Of a DNA stretch of 64,000 nucleotides, positions 53,582-64,000 are shown one piece after another. Each line of letters starts with the position of its first letter. Positions within the stretch are counted from its first letter, which is position 1. The notes beneath the pieces are model-generated. The model was not told the origin of the DNA. It worked only from the letters and a program-made list of their open reading frames with translations, and searched no databases. The stretch covers positions 496,009-560,008 of the forward strand of contig JAVTLE010000021.1 of NCBI GenBank assembly GCA_033439295.1, in the 5' to 3' direction. Source of the DNA: Deuterostichococcus epilithicus. Its lineage: Eukaryota > Chlorophyta > Trebouxiophyceae > Prasiolales > Stichococcaceae. Position numbers and translations under genes: made by a program.

Positions 53582-56500
53582 TCAACTAAAAGCTTCTGGC
53601 ACCTGAGGGGCACTGGGGGCACAGTAGTGAGTGCACTCATAGCCGGCGCCGTTGTCTCGGTGGTACTGCCACAGCGGCAGCGTCTCGTTCCAGGTGGCGC
53701 TCACCGGGATGGCGGTTTCCACCAGCACCGCATCGGCTTGCTGCAGGGGGGAAATCCAGGCAGTGGGTGCAGGCATTGCAGATGTAGACAATCTCCACGG
53801 GCTTTGGGACAGATGCCAAGGGGCGAGCTGTCGGGTGTCGGCGAAAGCAGCATCCAGAGGAACGGATGGGTGGCGCCGCCGGCTCTCCGCTTTTGAGGGT
53901 GGCACGCCGATGGCGGCGCGGCTGAGAGCGTTTGATGGACCGCGCACACTGTCGAGCCAGGGCGACCCAGCGCCTGCCTGCAGAGCCTACAGCATGGCAT
54001 GCCAGCTGTCAGCAAGTGCCAGGCGACGTCAACATGCGCACCTCATTGCGCCAGCCGCCGCGGGTGATGTCCGCCACAGCCTGCAGCCACTGCTGCTCCC
54101 CGCCCGTGTAGGTGCCCACCAGCAGATGCGCCGCGGTGACGTTGATGAAGCCGCCTGCGATCGGCTTGCACCTACAGGCAAGCGCGGCTGGCGTCAACAC
54201 GCGGCTTGGTGGACACTGTTTGCTTCCCCCGCCCTTCCTTCTCAGCAGCTGCGGCCGTGTGCGATTGCCGAGACAGGGCGGCTGCAACGGCATGCCGAAG
54301 GTGCGGCCTCGCGCATGGGAACCATGCGCAGCTGAGCGTGTGCCAGGTGCAGGACATCAGGTGTGGCTGTGCAGTCGGCTGCAAGCCAGCGGTTTTTGAG
54401 AGGAGGGCGCACTCGAACGGTGGCTTCCCACCCGATGGCCACTCGCCGTGGTCCTGCGGGGTTCGCAGCATGTTGCTGATACAACGGATGGTTGCGCAGC
54501 AGCGCATGGGCCCGAGACCAAGCAGTGCATTGAAAGGTGTGACGACGCAGCATGTTCCGGATGCCAGACATGACGGACATCACCGCCAGCTAGCAGGTGG
54601 GCGCACCAGCACTGCTGTCCCCTGCGTCCATTTCCCTCCCGAGCTACATGCGAGCTGCAGCAAAACGCACACTCCTTGCACGCTGTCGAAGCCCACACCT
54701 GGTCGAAGTGTTGCGTGGGCGTGTCCTTCCAGATCATGTACGGAAGCTGCGCCTTGTTCGCGTCCCAGAAGCTGGCCAGCTCCCTGACGTCGTCTTCATA
54801 AGTCGGCGAAAAGTGCAGTCCCGTGTTCACCACCTGTTACAGTGCAGCCGGTTCGCGTCAGGCGGCGTGCACCGCGGCCAGGGCACGGGGCAAACACCAC
54901 GGCGGGCCTCACCATACTACGGCGGTGTCCCCTTCTGATGCATGGCGTCTGATGGGCATTACCTTTCAGGTGCCTGTAGGCCTTGTGGCAGCGCGGACAT
55001 CTGTGCACTCGGCATTGCGCTCACCATGATGTCACGGGGGCCGCCGCCTGTGGCGCGCAGCAGCGGCAACACATTGTCACGGATCTGCATCCAGATGTCG
55101 CCGCGCAGGAAGCACACCCGGCCGCCCGCGTCGGCCGCGCCAGCGCCGGCCGGCCCCAGGGACTTGCATGCCGCGTCCACCTTCGTGTGCAGGTCGACAC
55201 ATCAGGCGGGCTCCGAGGCTCTGCTTGGCGCGTTGTGCGGCACCGTTGAGTGATCAGAGGCTCTCATGGGCGGTTTCATAGACTAGCGGCCGCACCCCTT
55301 GGCATCGCCTGGAAGCCATGTAGCACAGCCCTGCCCCAGGCTGCACATGAGCCCGATTTGACATGAAGCGTGCTCTGGCTGTGTGTCGCGCAGCAGCCTT
55401 GCCGCCACAGCAGAGATGGTGGTGCATTGAAAGACAAAGCTTGCACCTTCGTGGCGAGCGCCTGCGTGTCATCGTCTAGGCGGGCCAGGTCGAACGGCAG
55501 CGCCTCAGAGATGTCCGTGTGCACGCCCGCGACCGTCAGGAAGCCGTGCAAGAAGCACTTCAGCGCCTCGTACAGACTGGCGCTCTGTGGCAGCAGTAAT
55601 GTTGCGGGCCGTCAGCGGCAGTAGGCCAGAGGAGCGCTACAGGGTGAGAACAGGCACCGCCGCCAAGGCTGCTGCACGCTGACAGGGCGCCTGTCATCGA
55701 GCACACACAGCAGCAGGAGTCGGGCATCGATCGCCCACCTGGGAGTCGCCAATGACCCACAGCGTGCGCCCGTAGAAGCCGTTGGCCGGACCCAGGAAGC
55801 GCCACAGGTCGCACGGCGTGAGCGTGAGGGGCCCCGCCCATCGCCGCTCCACCCAATCGTCCAGCAGGCTGTGCTGCAGCCACAGCGGGCACACCGGCCG
55901 GCCCCATGGCTCCGGCGCCCAGTTCTGCGTGGCACACGTCAGGTCAGGCATCAGGCGGCAGGTCTTCACCGCCAGACATGTGTTGTAGCACTGCCCGAGA
56001 GGTGTTGGCACTGTGTAAGGAGTCCGCGATGTGCGCTGCTGGTGGCTCTGAAGCTTTGCAGGCTGTGCCAGGAGCGCCAGGCTTGGGCGGCTCCGACCTA
56101 TGCGCAGCTCTGGCAAGGTCCCCAGGGTTCAGGGCTCAGGGCTCACCAATGCAAACACACCCAGGTGCCTGCTTGCAGGGATCAAAGGGCTTCACCTGGG
56201 ACCAGAACTCGCAGTAGTGGTGTTCCTCAGCTACAACGCTCGTTTCGTTGTAGCCGCGACGGCAGGGCGCGCAGTCCGCAGGCTGGCTGCCAAACAGGTA
56301 GGGCCGCGTGCCGGCCGCCACGGCTTCAAAGCTCATGCGCACGTATGGCAGCGGGCACGGCGCCACCGGGCCGCGCGCTGCGGCCGCCGCATGGATCTGC
56401 AATGCCGCCTGCTTCGCCTGGCGCCAGATGCGATCAGAGCTGTGCGGGAAGGCCGCCCACAGCAGCACCGAGATCGCCACGGCTGCGACGGTACATAGTT

Positions 56501-56855
56501 TTTGTGGCTGTTATTCAGAGGCGGCCAGACATGAGGGCATGCAACGATGCAGAAAGAATGGATTGCGCGGGCTCCTGCGTCCACCCGTGTGCTGATTGCG
56601 ATCCTGTACAGGCGCTGTGGGATTCTGTGACACGCGCGAATTGAGACCACACAAGCGGCTCTGCAATGGTTGCCTACCATAGACTGCGACCATGCATGAG
56701 GTGGACATGGGCTTGGGTGCTTGGGCTGCTTGGGCCGCTGGTGGTGCAGCATCTTGCCTGCTGCGCGGAGTAACTGCCGGCGGCTGGGCTTCCACATCAA
56801 GACACAGCGGCTGCGCCTCCTCCTCGTGCTTCCCGGACCCCGGTGTGGACGCCAT
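53582..56855 (-). CDS. PC-esterase family protein (PMR5/TBL-like), type II membrane
   Basis: Eight phase-consistent exons: 56855..56678, 56482..56196, 55990..55739, 55584..55447, 55180..55025, 54833..54699, 54164..54042, 53740..53582, giving 475 residues. A cytosolic tail of about 58 residues (MASTPGSGKHEEE) precedes one membrane segment (AVAISVLLWAAF), as in Golgi type II enzymes. A Cys-rich segment (CYNTCLAVKTC, TCATQNW) leads to the GDS motif (LWVIGDSQSASLYEALKCF, Ser about 238), a middle part with VVNTGLHFSPTYEDDVREL and AGGFINVTAAHLLVGTY, and the end block ECTHYCAPSAPQVPEAF. In plant TBL/PMR5 proteins the end block is DxxH, supplying the Asp and His of the catalytic triad for O-acetylation of wall polysaccharides. 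Here the Asp is Glu. The first ATG in frame is at 56906; 56855 was preferred. Confidence 0.75.
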
Positions 56856-58364
56856 CACATGCTTTGGCGCGGCGCTGCTGTCATCAGAGGCGGTGCACGC
56901 CACCAATCACTTCCAGCGCTGTTCAGAGGCGTGTTGCCCGTCACTCTCTCGCCTCAGGCGTTTCAGCTCACGACGCCTCCATCAGTAGCAGCGAAACTGG
57001 CAGCTTCGTGTGTGGGCCTCAGATACCAGATCACCCTAACGACGTAGTTCAACATGCCCTGCGACACCTCGCGATCTCTTAAAAATGCTTCTGGATAACG
57101 TCAAGTGTCTCTCACTGTCGACCTTATTGTGTCAGGCGACTTATGCGAGCATCGCCAGTGCATTTTGAATTGCACCCGAAGTTGCCGAGGCGGGCAAGGC
57201 TGCAAAGGAGATAGGGAAGATTATGACAGTTGTGTGTTCCACAAAACTTCTGTACAAACGCAGAAATACAAGCCGTGGGGACGATCGGTCTAGGTTATTT
57301 CTGACTCAGACTGGGCCCCAGCTGAGGCAGGCGGGAAGCACTGGATCTGACCATTCCCGGGAACGGCCATGGAGGAGAGCCAGGAGGCAGGAGCGAGGAG
57401 CCCCCCATGCGAGGTTTGCATCAGCGGCTAAGCTCATCAGTAAACACACGCTGCACTTGATAAGCCTGTCACGGTCAAGCACCGGTCGCACGGAAGTCAA
57501 GATCGCAATCGCAACCCGGCTGCTGGGGCGGCTTCACACCCTCCCCCTGCCGGTCTGTCTGTCAAAAGGAGGTTCGAGGCCGCTGTGTGGTGCGCAGCAA
57601 TCTCCATCCGGCAAAAGCACTGCCTCAGCGCTGTCAATAGTTGCTTGATCAGCTGTTGCAGCCGACGCATCCGGTCGGGCCGATCCCAGGTGATTGCACG
57701 GGAGTCCGAGACCCTGTCAGCACTGCGATTCCCCAGCTGCCTGTTCCCCATCGCGGTGAGGCAGCCCGCATCATGCTGTGCTTCTGCTTCACGTGCAACA
57801 TCACTATGAATCGGCCAAAATCGCAGTCATCTGCAGCTTTGTCGACAAGGAGAAGGTCGTCGTTACGGACACCACGCTGCTGCACCCACAGGTGCAGCGC
57901 CCGTCCTTGAGACACAATTATAGGAGCTTGCAGGCGGGTGATCACGCAAAATGAGTGGCCTTTGGGAACCAGGGCCAGTGGTTGCGAGGTCACAGCGGAT
58001 GCAGGCATAGGCCCACCGGGCCTTGAGGCGCCTTGGGCGGCTGGCGACATGGACAAAGACAAGAAGGCGGAAGAGGCGCGCTGGGTTTTCGTGAGACTCG
58101 CTCCAGCACTTCGAGCTCGACGGCGTCCGCGCAGTGTACTGCCCAGTTGCACATCGAATCACCAAGCCAAGACCCGAAACGGCTGATGCTCTGCGAAGCT
58201 CGACCCTGCAGCAGTCATGGTTACTCCTGCAATTGCTTCAGGCTCATTGGTGCGATCTCGCCGCTCGGAACGGCAGCAGCTGTGCCGGGCGGGCGCCTGT
58301 ACGGAGCAGGGCGCGCTGAGACTTGTAGAAAGCAATTGTTGCACTGGCGGAGAGTCGCGACACA
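56856..58364. promoter_or_regulatory. Divergent intergenic region between the PC-esterase and kinase D
   Basis: The PC-esterase reads left from 56855 and kinase D reads right from 58365, so both promoters lie here. Open frames on both strands around 57650-58190 show no splice or family support. I see no repeat or RNA gene. Confidence 0.4.
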
Positions 58365-61300
58365 ATGCCGGTGCAGGATGCGCTGGAGCAGCTCATGGCC
58401 CTGCCTTTCGACGCCTTTCTTCGCGGGCCGCCCAAGACGCCGTGCCACACAGAGCGCTCGGCCTATGTGGAGGAGATTGGCATCATGGACCGGCCGCCCG
58501 ATCCACAGGTGAGAGGGACAGATCGCAGGATGCGCAACCTGCACTTGCGGCGCCGTAGCCAGGTGCGGTCGGAGCTTCGCAACGTGCAAAACCATCGCAG
58601 TCATGCCATTGCAGAAAGTTGACTAAATTGGGAAAGGGTCCCCCCCCCTCCCTTGCCGCCGACCGCTGCCGCTGCTGCGCCGCAGGTGGAACACATCCTG
58701 ACGCTGGTGGCCCGCATCTTCCGCGTGCAATGCGTCCTGGTGTGCCTGTGCGCCCACGAGCGGGTGTACATCCGCAACGCCCGCGGCTTTGCTGCCGGCG
58801 AGTTTCCCTGGCGGTGGGGCTTCTGCGGCTGGGGCATCGCTACCACCAACCCGGAGGTGCTCGTCATCGAGGACGCCCGCGAGGACGCCAGGCAAGCAGC
58901 ACCCAACTGCTCTGCGGCACAGGACAGATGATCTATGGCCTGAGCTGGGAACTGGCGCTGGCCGAATGCACAGCTGGCTGCGGCAGTAACGTTGGTACAC
59001 TCGGTCAATGACGTGGACCTTGCCTAATGCCGTTGGGGGCGTGGCTTGGGCGACTACCGCGAGCTGGTCCAGTGTGGGGAGGTGTGCGGACGCCTGCAGC
59101 CGCCTCAGGGAGACATGCAGCCAGTGCGCTCGACCCTAATGCGCGCGCGCAGGATGCGGAAGAACCAGGCGACGGTGGACAAAGAGGGGGGCATGCGCTT
59201 CTTCGCGGGCGTGCCGCTCGTCGGCTCCTCTGGTCACCGCCTGGGCATGCTCATCATCATAGACCAGGAGCCGCGGCGGGTGTCGGCGGACCAGATGGCC
59301 ATCCTGGCAAACATGTCGGGTGAGCCAGGGCCCCCTGGAGGACCGCACCTGGGTGTCAGAGGCGGCGACTGAGGCATGCCAGCCCGAGCTGCGAGGGCCT
59401 CGCAGGGCGCCCGCGTCTGCTTCCTGCGACCTGAGCTGCGCTCGACCCCGGCACCGAGGCGCCGCCAGGAATCTCGTCCTGGTCCGCCTGCAGAGCTGGT
59501 GGTGCGGGAGCTGGAGAAGGATGCGGCGGTGGCGTTGCGGCAGGCCGCGGTGGCGGCGGCAGGCGCCGAGATGCAGCACTACATGCGGCGGGCGCTGGCA
59601 TGCTTCGACTCGCGCGCGGTGCTGTTCGTGGATGTGCGGACAGAGGCCGCCGGCGGCAGTGCCGCCTGGAGCACCCTCCACGCCAACGCCGCCGTCAGCC
59701 AGGTGGGCTGTCGGATCCGAGGCGGGCGTGCTAGCTCAGCCCCAGCACGGTTCACATTTGAAAAGGAGCTGGCTCCACATGGGAGGCACCTTGCTTGGCT
59801 GCCTCAGTGACCATGCCTGTGAAGCTGGTTGCCGGAGGCATGCCGCTGCGTGTCGGCATGCAGTGGCGACACGTTTTCTGCGTCTGCGGAGGCTCTGGCA
59901 GGCAATGCCTTGCAGCAGGCCCGGCGGGCTGCTGTTAGCGACTGCACAGCAGCCAGCGCTCGTGAGCTGCCCACCTTCATTCTTTCAGACCAGCTCGACT
60001 AGGCGCTAAGCCGCCGCGGCCGTGTTGCTCAGGTGACGGGCGCCAGCTTCGAGCAGTCGACGACACAGGAGCTGTGGGACCTGTTTGAGCTGCCCTTCTC
60101 GCGCGGCAGCGAGCTGTTCCAGGCGATGGGTGAGATGGCGGCGCGCGGTGACGAGTTTGTGCTGCGCGGTGTGGCTCTACGTGGGCGACCAGCGCAGGGT
60201 ACCTTTACGCTCATGTTCAGGTGCGCGAGGGCTGCACTGCGCTCCAAGTGTCTCCGGGCGCACGCAGATGCACATTCAACAGCCGGGACTGGCGTGCAGG
60301 GCTCGGGGGGAGGGGGATGGCACAGCGCAGCTGCGCTCACCGCGGGCCTGCTGACTACTCGCTTGGATTAGCTCCTTGTGGCGGCGGCATGCGGCTGCAT
60401 CTCAGGCCGCCAAACCGCGCTGTCCACAGGACAAACCCTGCCTCATTCCGTGCACGGCAGCTGCACTCATGTGTCCCAGCTCGCACCGCCACTTGTCTTC
60501 TCATGGCCGCCTGCTGGCCAAACTGTGGAGGTGTCTGGCCGCTGCTGCCCGCAGGCCTGGGCGGTCCGGCGCCCTGGACGAGGACTCGCAGCTGGTGGGG
60601 GTGCCCTCCTATGTGCCCTCGGCGCCCGCCAACACGCCGGCGGAATATTTCTTCGTTATCATCTCTCCAGAGGACGCCACGGACCTGCAGTCGTCCGGCC
60701 TGCTGCAAACCGCTCAGGTCAGAGGAGAACAGCCTTGAAGTTAGTTTGGGAAAAGCGGTCGAGGCTGGAGGTCGGCCGGCCGCATTTGTGCGCGAGGCAC
60801 CATGCGGAGGTTATTGCCCCAGCTCGGGTCCCGCCGCTCGCAAGAGGCCACAGCTGCGCGGCAGGACCGGCCTCGTCCAGCACCCCCTTGCTTGTGCGCA
60901 CCATGCACACGTTGAAGGCGCCAGGCTGGCTACCCGGCGCTGCCGAGCTCGCCCGGCGGCGCTGTTGCGAACCCTGTTAGCCGCCTGGCGCTCTGCCACA
61001 CCGGCCAAAACATCGCACTCCAAGCTCTGGCATTTTAAACCTCCCTTTCGCTCGACTTGAGCAGACGTGGCCCCCTATGGTTGCACAGGATATCGCGCTG
61101 CGGCGCAACATGCCGCCCAACAAGATTCCCATCGAAGGGCTGCAGCTGGGGCCGCTGCTGGGTAAGGGCAGCTTTGGCCGCGTGTACCGCGGCCGCTTTC
61201 ATGACCGCCCCGTTGCCGTCAAGGTGGGCTTGCTGCTACTCCCAAGGTGCTTGCGCACCCTGCACGCGACGTATCAGGGAGCAGGCTTCTGTGTGCATGG

Positions 61301-64000
61301 CGGCATTTCGTGGGCAATCCGGACATCTGCTCCCAGGGCAGTCACGGCAAAGAGAGCAGACTGCAGCCAGGCGACGCTGCATTGACAAGCGGCTATGAGC
61401 GACGCCAGCCACACTGATGCTGTGGCTCGCAGATATGTTCGGTCAGCCTGGTGGGTTCCGGCGGGCGGCAGGCCAAGCCGTGGCGCAGCGTCGAGGCGGT
61501 GCAGGCTCGAAGGCTGGACCACCCTGGAGTGATGCGGACCTATAAACATACCAGCGTGCTTGTGAGCAAGGTAAAGTTTCATAAAAGTAACAGGCAGGCA
61601 TGCCTGACTTGATGGGCAGCAGCCACGGCAGCGTGAGTACCATCTGTGACAGCATGGTACCCTTAGTGGCCAGCGAGTATGCCGTCAACCCGAATCCGCC
61701 TTCCCTGCTCTTTGTGCAGGAGGGCGAGGTTCGGAAGGTGAGCGGCGGCGGCAGCAGCGGCTCTGACGGCGGCAGAGTCGGCGGCCGATTCCAGACCGAA
61801 TCCTGGGGCGACCAGGGCGGTGAGTTTTCCTGCGCTTCAAATGCTGCGGAACAACAGCAGGCACATATTTTGAGCTTATCTTCGCTGTCCCATGACATGA
61901 GGCGTGCAGCACCGCCAAACCCCAGCAGGCTTACTGGCTGCTGCACAGTGCATATGCTGCATGCTGCGCGGTTCATCATCGCCCAGATCGCGGCAGCAAT
62001 GCAAAAGGGAAGCTGGTCTGCTGACGCCGCTCTGCCAGAGGTCTGCCAGCCTTTAACCCCTGCCAGCCGGCGCCGTGCAGCCATGTCCCTTGCGCCCCTG
62101 CAGGCTCGCAGGTATATAGTGGCGGGCGCCCTCTGACGAACTCAACGTCATCGCAGTGTGGTCAGCCACATGGTCGACTGCAGAAGGATCACACACGAGC
62201 ACCCCCACCTGCATGGCCTTGCCTCGCTCTGCAGGCTGGTCAGACGACGAGGTCCAGGAGGGCGCGTCAGAGAAGGAGGCGGAGCTAGAGACGTGGCTGG
62301 TGCTGGAGTATGCAAATCGTGGCAGCCTAGAGGTGGGGGTGCAGACAAACACAACAATGTGTATGGGCCAGCCTGATTTCCGTGGGCCCTGGTCCCAGCG
62401 CCACTGCATAATTCATCCTTTGCAGCCTGCAGCATGTCACTCAAGCCGACGCTGTCCAAGGATGGTGCATCTGGTCAATGGTGCTGCTTAGATCGCATGA
62501 AGGCACCCAATATTGCGCCTGCTCAGTACTTTGCACCTGCAATTCATGACCTGGACAAACACACCAGAGCTTTTTCCCGCACCGTAGTCCGGCATCGATC
62601 GCGGCTGGTTCCAGAGTGAGAAGACCAGCACTGGGCGTGGGCCGCCGTCGCTACCCGTGCTGCTGCACATTGCGGGCACGCTTGCAGACGCCATGGCATA
62701 CCTGCACAACCTGGACATCATCCACGGCGACCTGTGCGGCGGCAATGTGCTGCTCACGAGCAGCAACGCTGTGCCGCACCGCTTCACCTGCAAGGTTCGG
62801 CCCTTGTGTCTTTGGTGCTTGCTCCTGGGTGCAGTCGCGGTTCCAGTTTCCTGGTAGCTGGTTGTTTTTGTCCAAGTAAGTGGCAGCCCTCGGGCGTGGC
62901 CCTTATGTGACCGCAGCCACTGACCGGCGCCAGCGGTGTGTTTGCTGCTCGACGCCGACGGGATTCGCGAGCTGGTTCTGCCACTAAATGATGCGCTGCC
63001 GCAGGCTGCCGCAGACTATCTCCTCGTCGAGTCACTTGTGAACATGGACCACAGTGGTGAAGCATGCATACGCCCACCCGCGCATGTCTTTGCGCCAGAT
63101 GTTTCAAGATAGCGTTCAACCTGCCGGCAGGTGGCAGACTTTGGTCTGGCGAGGGAGCTGCAGCTGCAGACGCGGATGGAGACTGCCTCCTATGGCACGG
63201 TGGGTAGCTGCCAGTCTGCTGCCTGCCAGACCTGTCACCTGCAACCCGCTGTCTGCCACAGCCTGCGCCTTGACGGCTCAGCGCCTCGATGTTGGTTCGA
63301 CCGGCGATAAGTCCTGGTTCGAGACGTGCCACCACCGGGCGCAGGTCACGCACATGCCGCCAGAGCTGCTCACGGAGGGGAAGCTCTCGAAGGCCGCCGA
63401 CGTGTTTGCCTTTGGGGTCCTGCTGTGGGAGATGGCCACAGGCAGCCGCGCCTGGGCCGGCATGTCTCACACCCAGGTGGGTTGATGTGTCACGACCAGC
63501 TGATCCGCAGCGAGTTCCCCCCTGGGTGTGAGATGCATGCGCTTTGCTCCCTGCACATGGGCATGCTGTGTATGCTGGGAGTAGTCACGCCGGCCGTGAC
63601 TGCAACGGCGCCCGCGGATCAGCCTGAGACCCTGCCAGTAATGCTTTGCCTGCTGTCGAGCGAATTGCATGGCTGTATCGTAGGTGCTGACGGCCGTCGG
63701 CTACCACCACAAGCGGCCCATCTTCCCAGACTATATCGATAAAGATATCGCGGTGCGTTTCCTGCTCGGAGCTCGCACATGTTGCATCTTCGTTTTGCAT
63801 TGGGCCTCGTGTCGTCATGCGTTCGGCCAGAGCAATTCGAGAGGCAGCCTTTCCCGAGAGGCGAGGCTGCCGAGGTGCATTCTCCCTGCAGTCGGTGACA
63901 TTGCACTCTGCAACTTTTTGCTGTGCAGGCGCTGGCAAACGCGTGCATGGCGCAGGACGCCAGGAAGCGGCCCACGTTCCGGGAGGTGGTCGTTGCCATC
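58365..64000 (+). CDS. Kinase D: GAF-PAS-TKL kinase (3' end outside window)
   Basis: Fifteen exons in the window: 58365..58508, 58686..58891, 59153..59319, 59494..59702, 60033..60220, 60555..60717, 61089..61223, 61433..61570, 61720..61819, 62235..62332, 62588..62794, 63131..63199, 63345..63476, 63684..63752, 63929..64000. This is 699 codons with no stop yet. GAF about 49-175 (FAAGEFPWRWGFCGW, RFFAGVPLVGSSGHRLGML). PAS-like about 195-330 (LACFDSRAVLFVDV, ELWDLF). Kinase from about 380: GKGSFGRVYRG, VAVK (404), a Gly/Ser insert (KVSGGGSSGSDGGRV), HNLDIIHGDLCGGNVLL (HGD 562-564), VADFGLARELQLQTRMETAS, THMPPELLTEGKLSKAADVF. The C-terminus matches kinase C up to RKRPTFREVVVAI. The intron after 58891 has a GC donor (ag/gcaagc), supported because kinase C has a 206-nt exon at the same place. 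Confidence 0.8.

Noticed and set aside
57649-58152. A 167-codon minus-strand frame upstream of kinase D
   Set aside because: No recognisable motif, no consistent splice continuation, and several overlapping open frames on both strands. It is probably chance in GC-rich DNA.

Overview
The window looks like nuclear DNA of a green alga, most plausibly a trebouxiophyte (Coccomyxa/Chlorella type). It is GC-rich and intron-dense, with GT-AG introns whose donors are very often GTGCGN or GTGAGN. The proteins belong to families typical of such algae: TKL-type kinases, an EMB8-like hydrolase, an expansin-like protein and a PC-esterase. Most long open frames are shadows. The genes only appear after splicing, so exon models below were built by hand from splice signals, reading phase, protein-family motifs and comparison of paralogues. 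No transcript evidence was available.

Layout: (1) 0-3.4 kb: possible 3' exon of a plus-strand gene at the left edge, then a small minus-strand gene for a membrane-anchored protein. (2) 4.6-20.1 kb: two head-to-tail minus-strand paralogues (kinase A, kinase B). Each encodes an N-terminal membrane anchor, a TKL-like kinase with altered HRD and DFG motifs, and a conserved ~300-residue C-terminal region resembling the C-terminal part of some algal bZIP proteins. A 283-bp foldback transposon with TA duplication lies between them. (3) 20.7-27.3 kb, plus strand: an EMB8-like alpha/beta hydrolase, a decayed exon copy, and an F-box gene. (4) 28.3-33.0 kb, minus strand: an expansin-like protein with a polyserine, Cys-rich tail. 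(5) 34.8-40.0 kb, minus strand: a membrane-anchored beta-rich protein, possibly a bridge-like lipid-transfer protein. (6) 41.1-47.4 kb, plus strand: GAF-PAS-kinase C. (7) 48.8-52.5 kb, plus strand: an unrecognised gene with an acidic C-terminus. (8) 53.6-56.9 kb, minus strand: a PC-esterase (PMR5/TBL-like). (9) 58.4 kb to the right edge, plus strand: GAF-PAS-kinase D, paralogue of C, truncated by the window.

The strongest internal evidence is the pairwise comparison. Many exons have identical lengths in A and B (57, 89, 72, 106, 112, 17, 169, 148, 160, 92, 129 nt) and in C and D (144, 206, 188, 69, 132 in total, 69 nt). These models expose GC-AG introns, 16-30 nt micro-exons, intron gain or loss between paralogues, and two neighbouring introns that begin with nearly the same ~60 bp. 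The window combines candidate sensors and kinases (A-D) with wall-acting enzymes (expansin-like, PC-esterase). A functional link between them is only inference.
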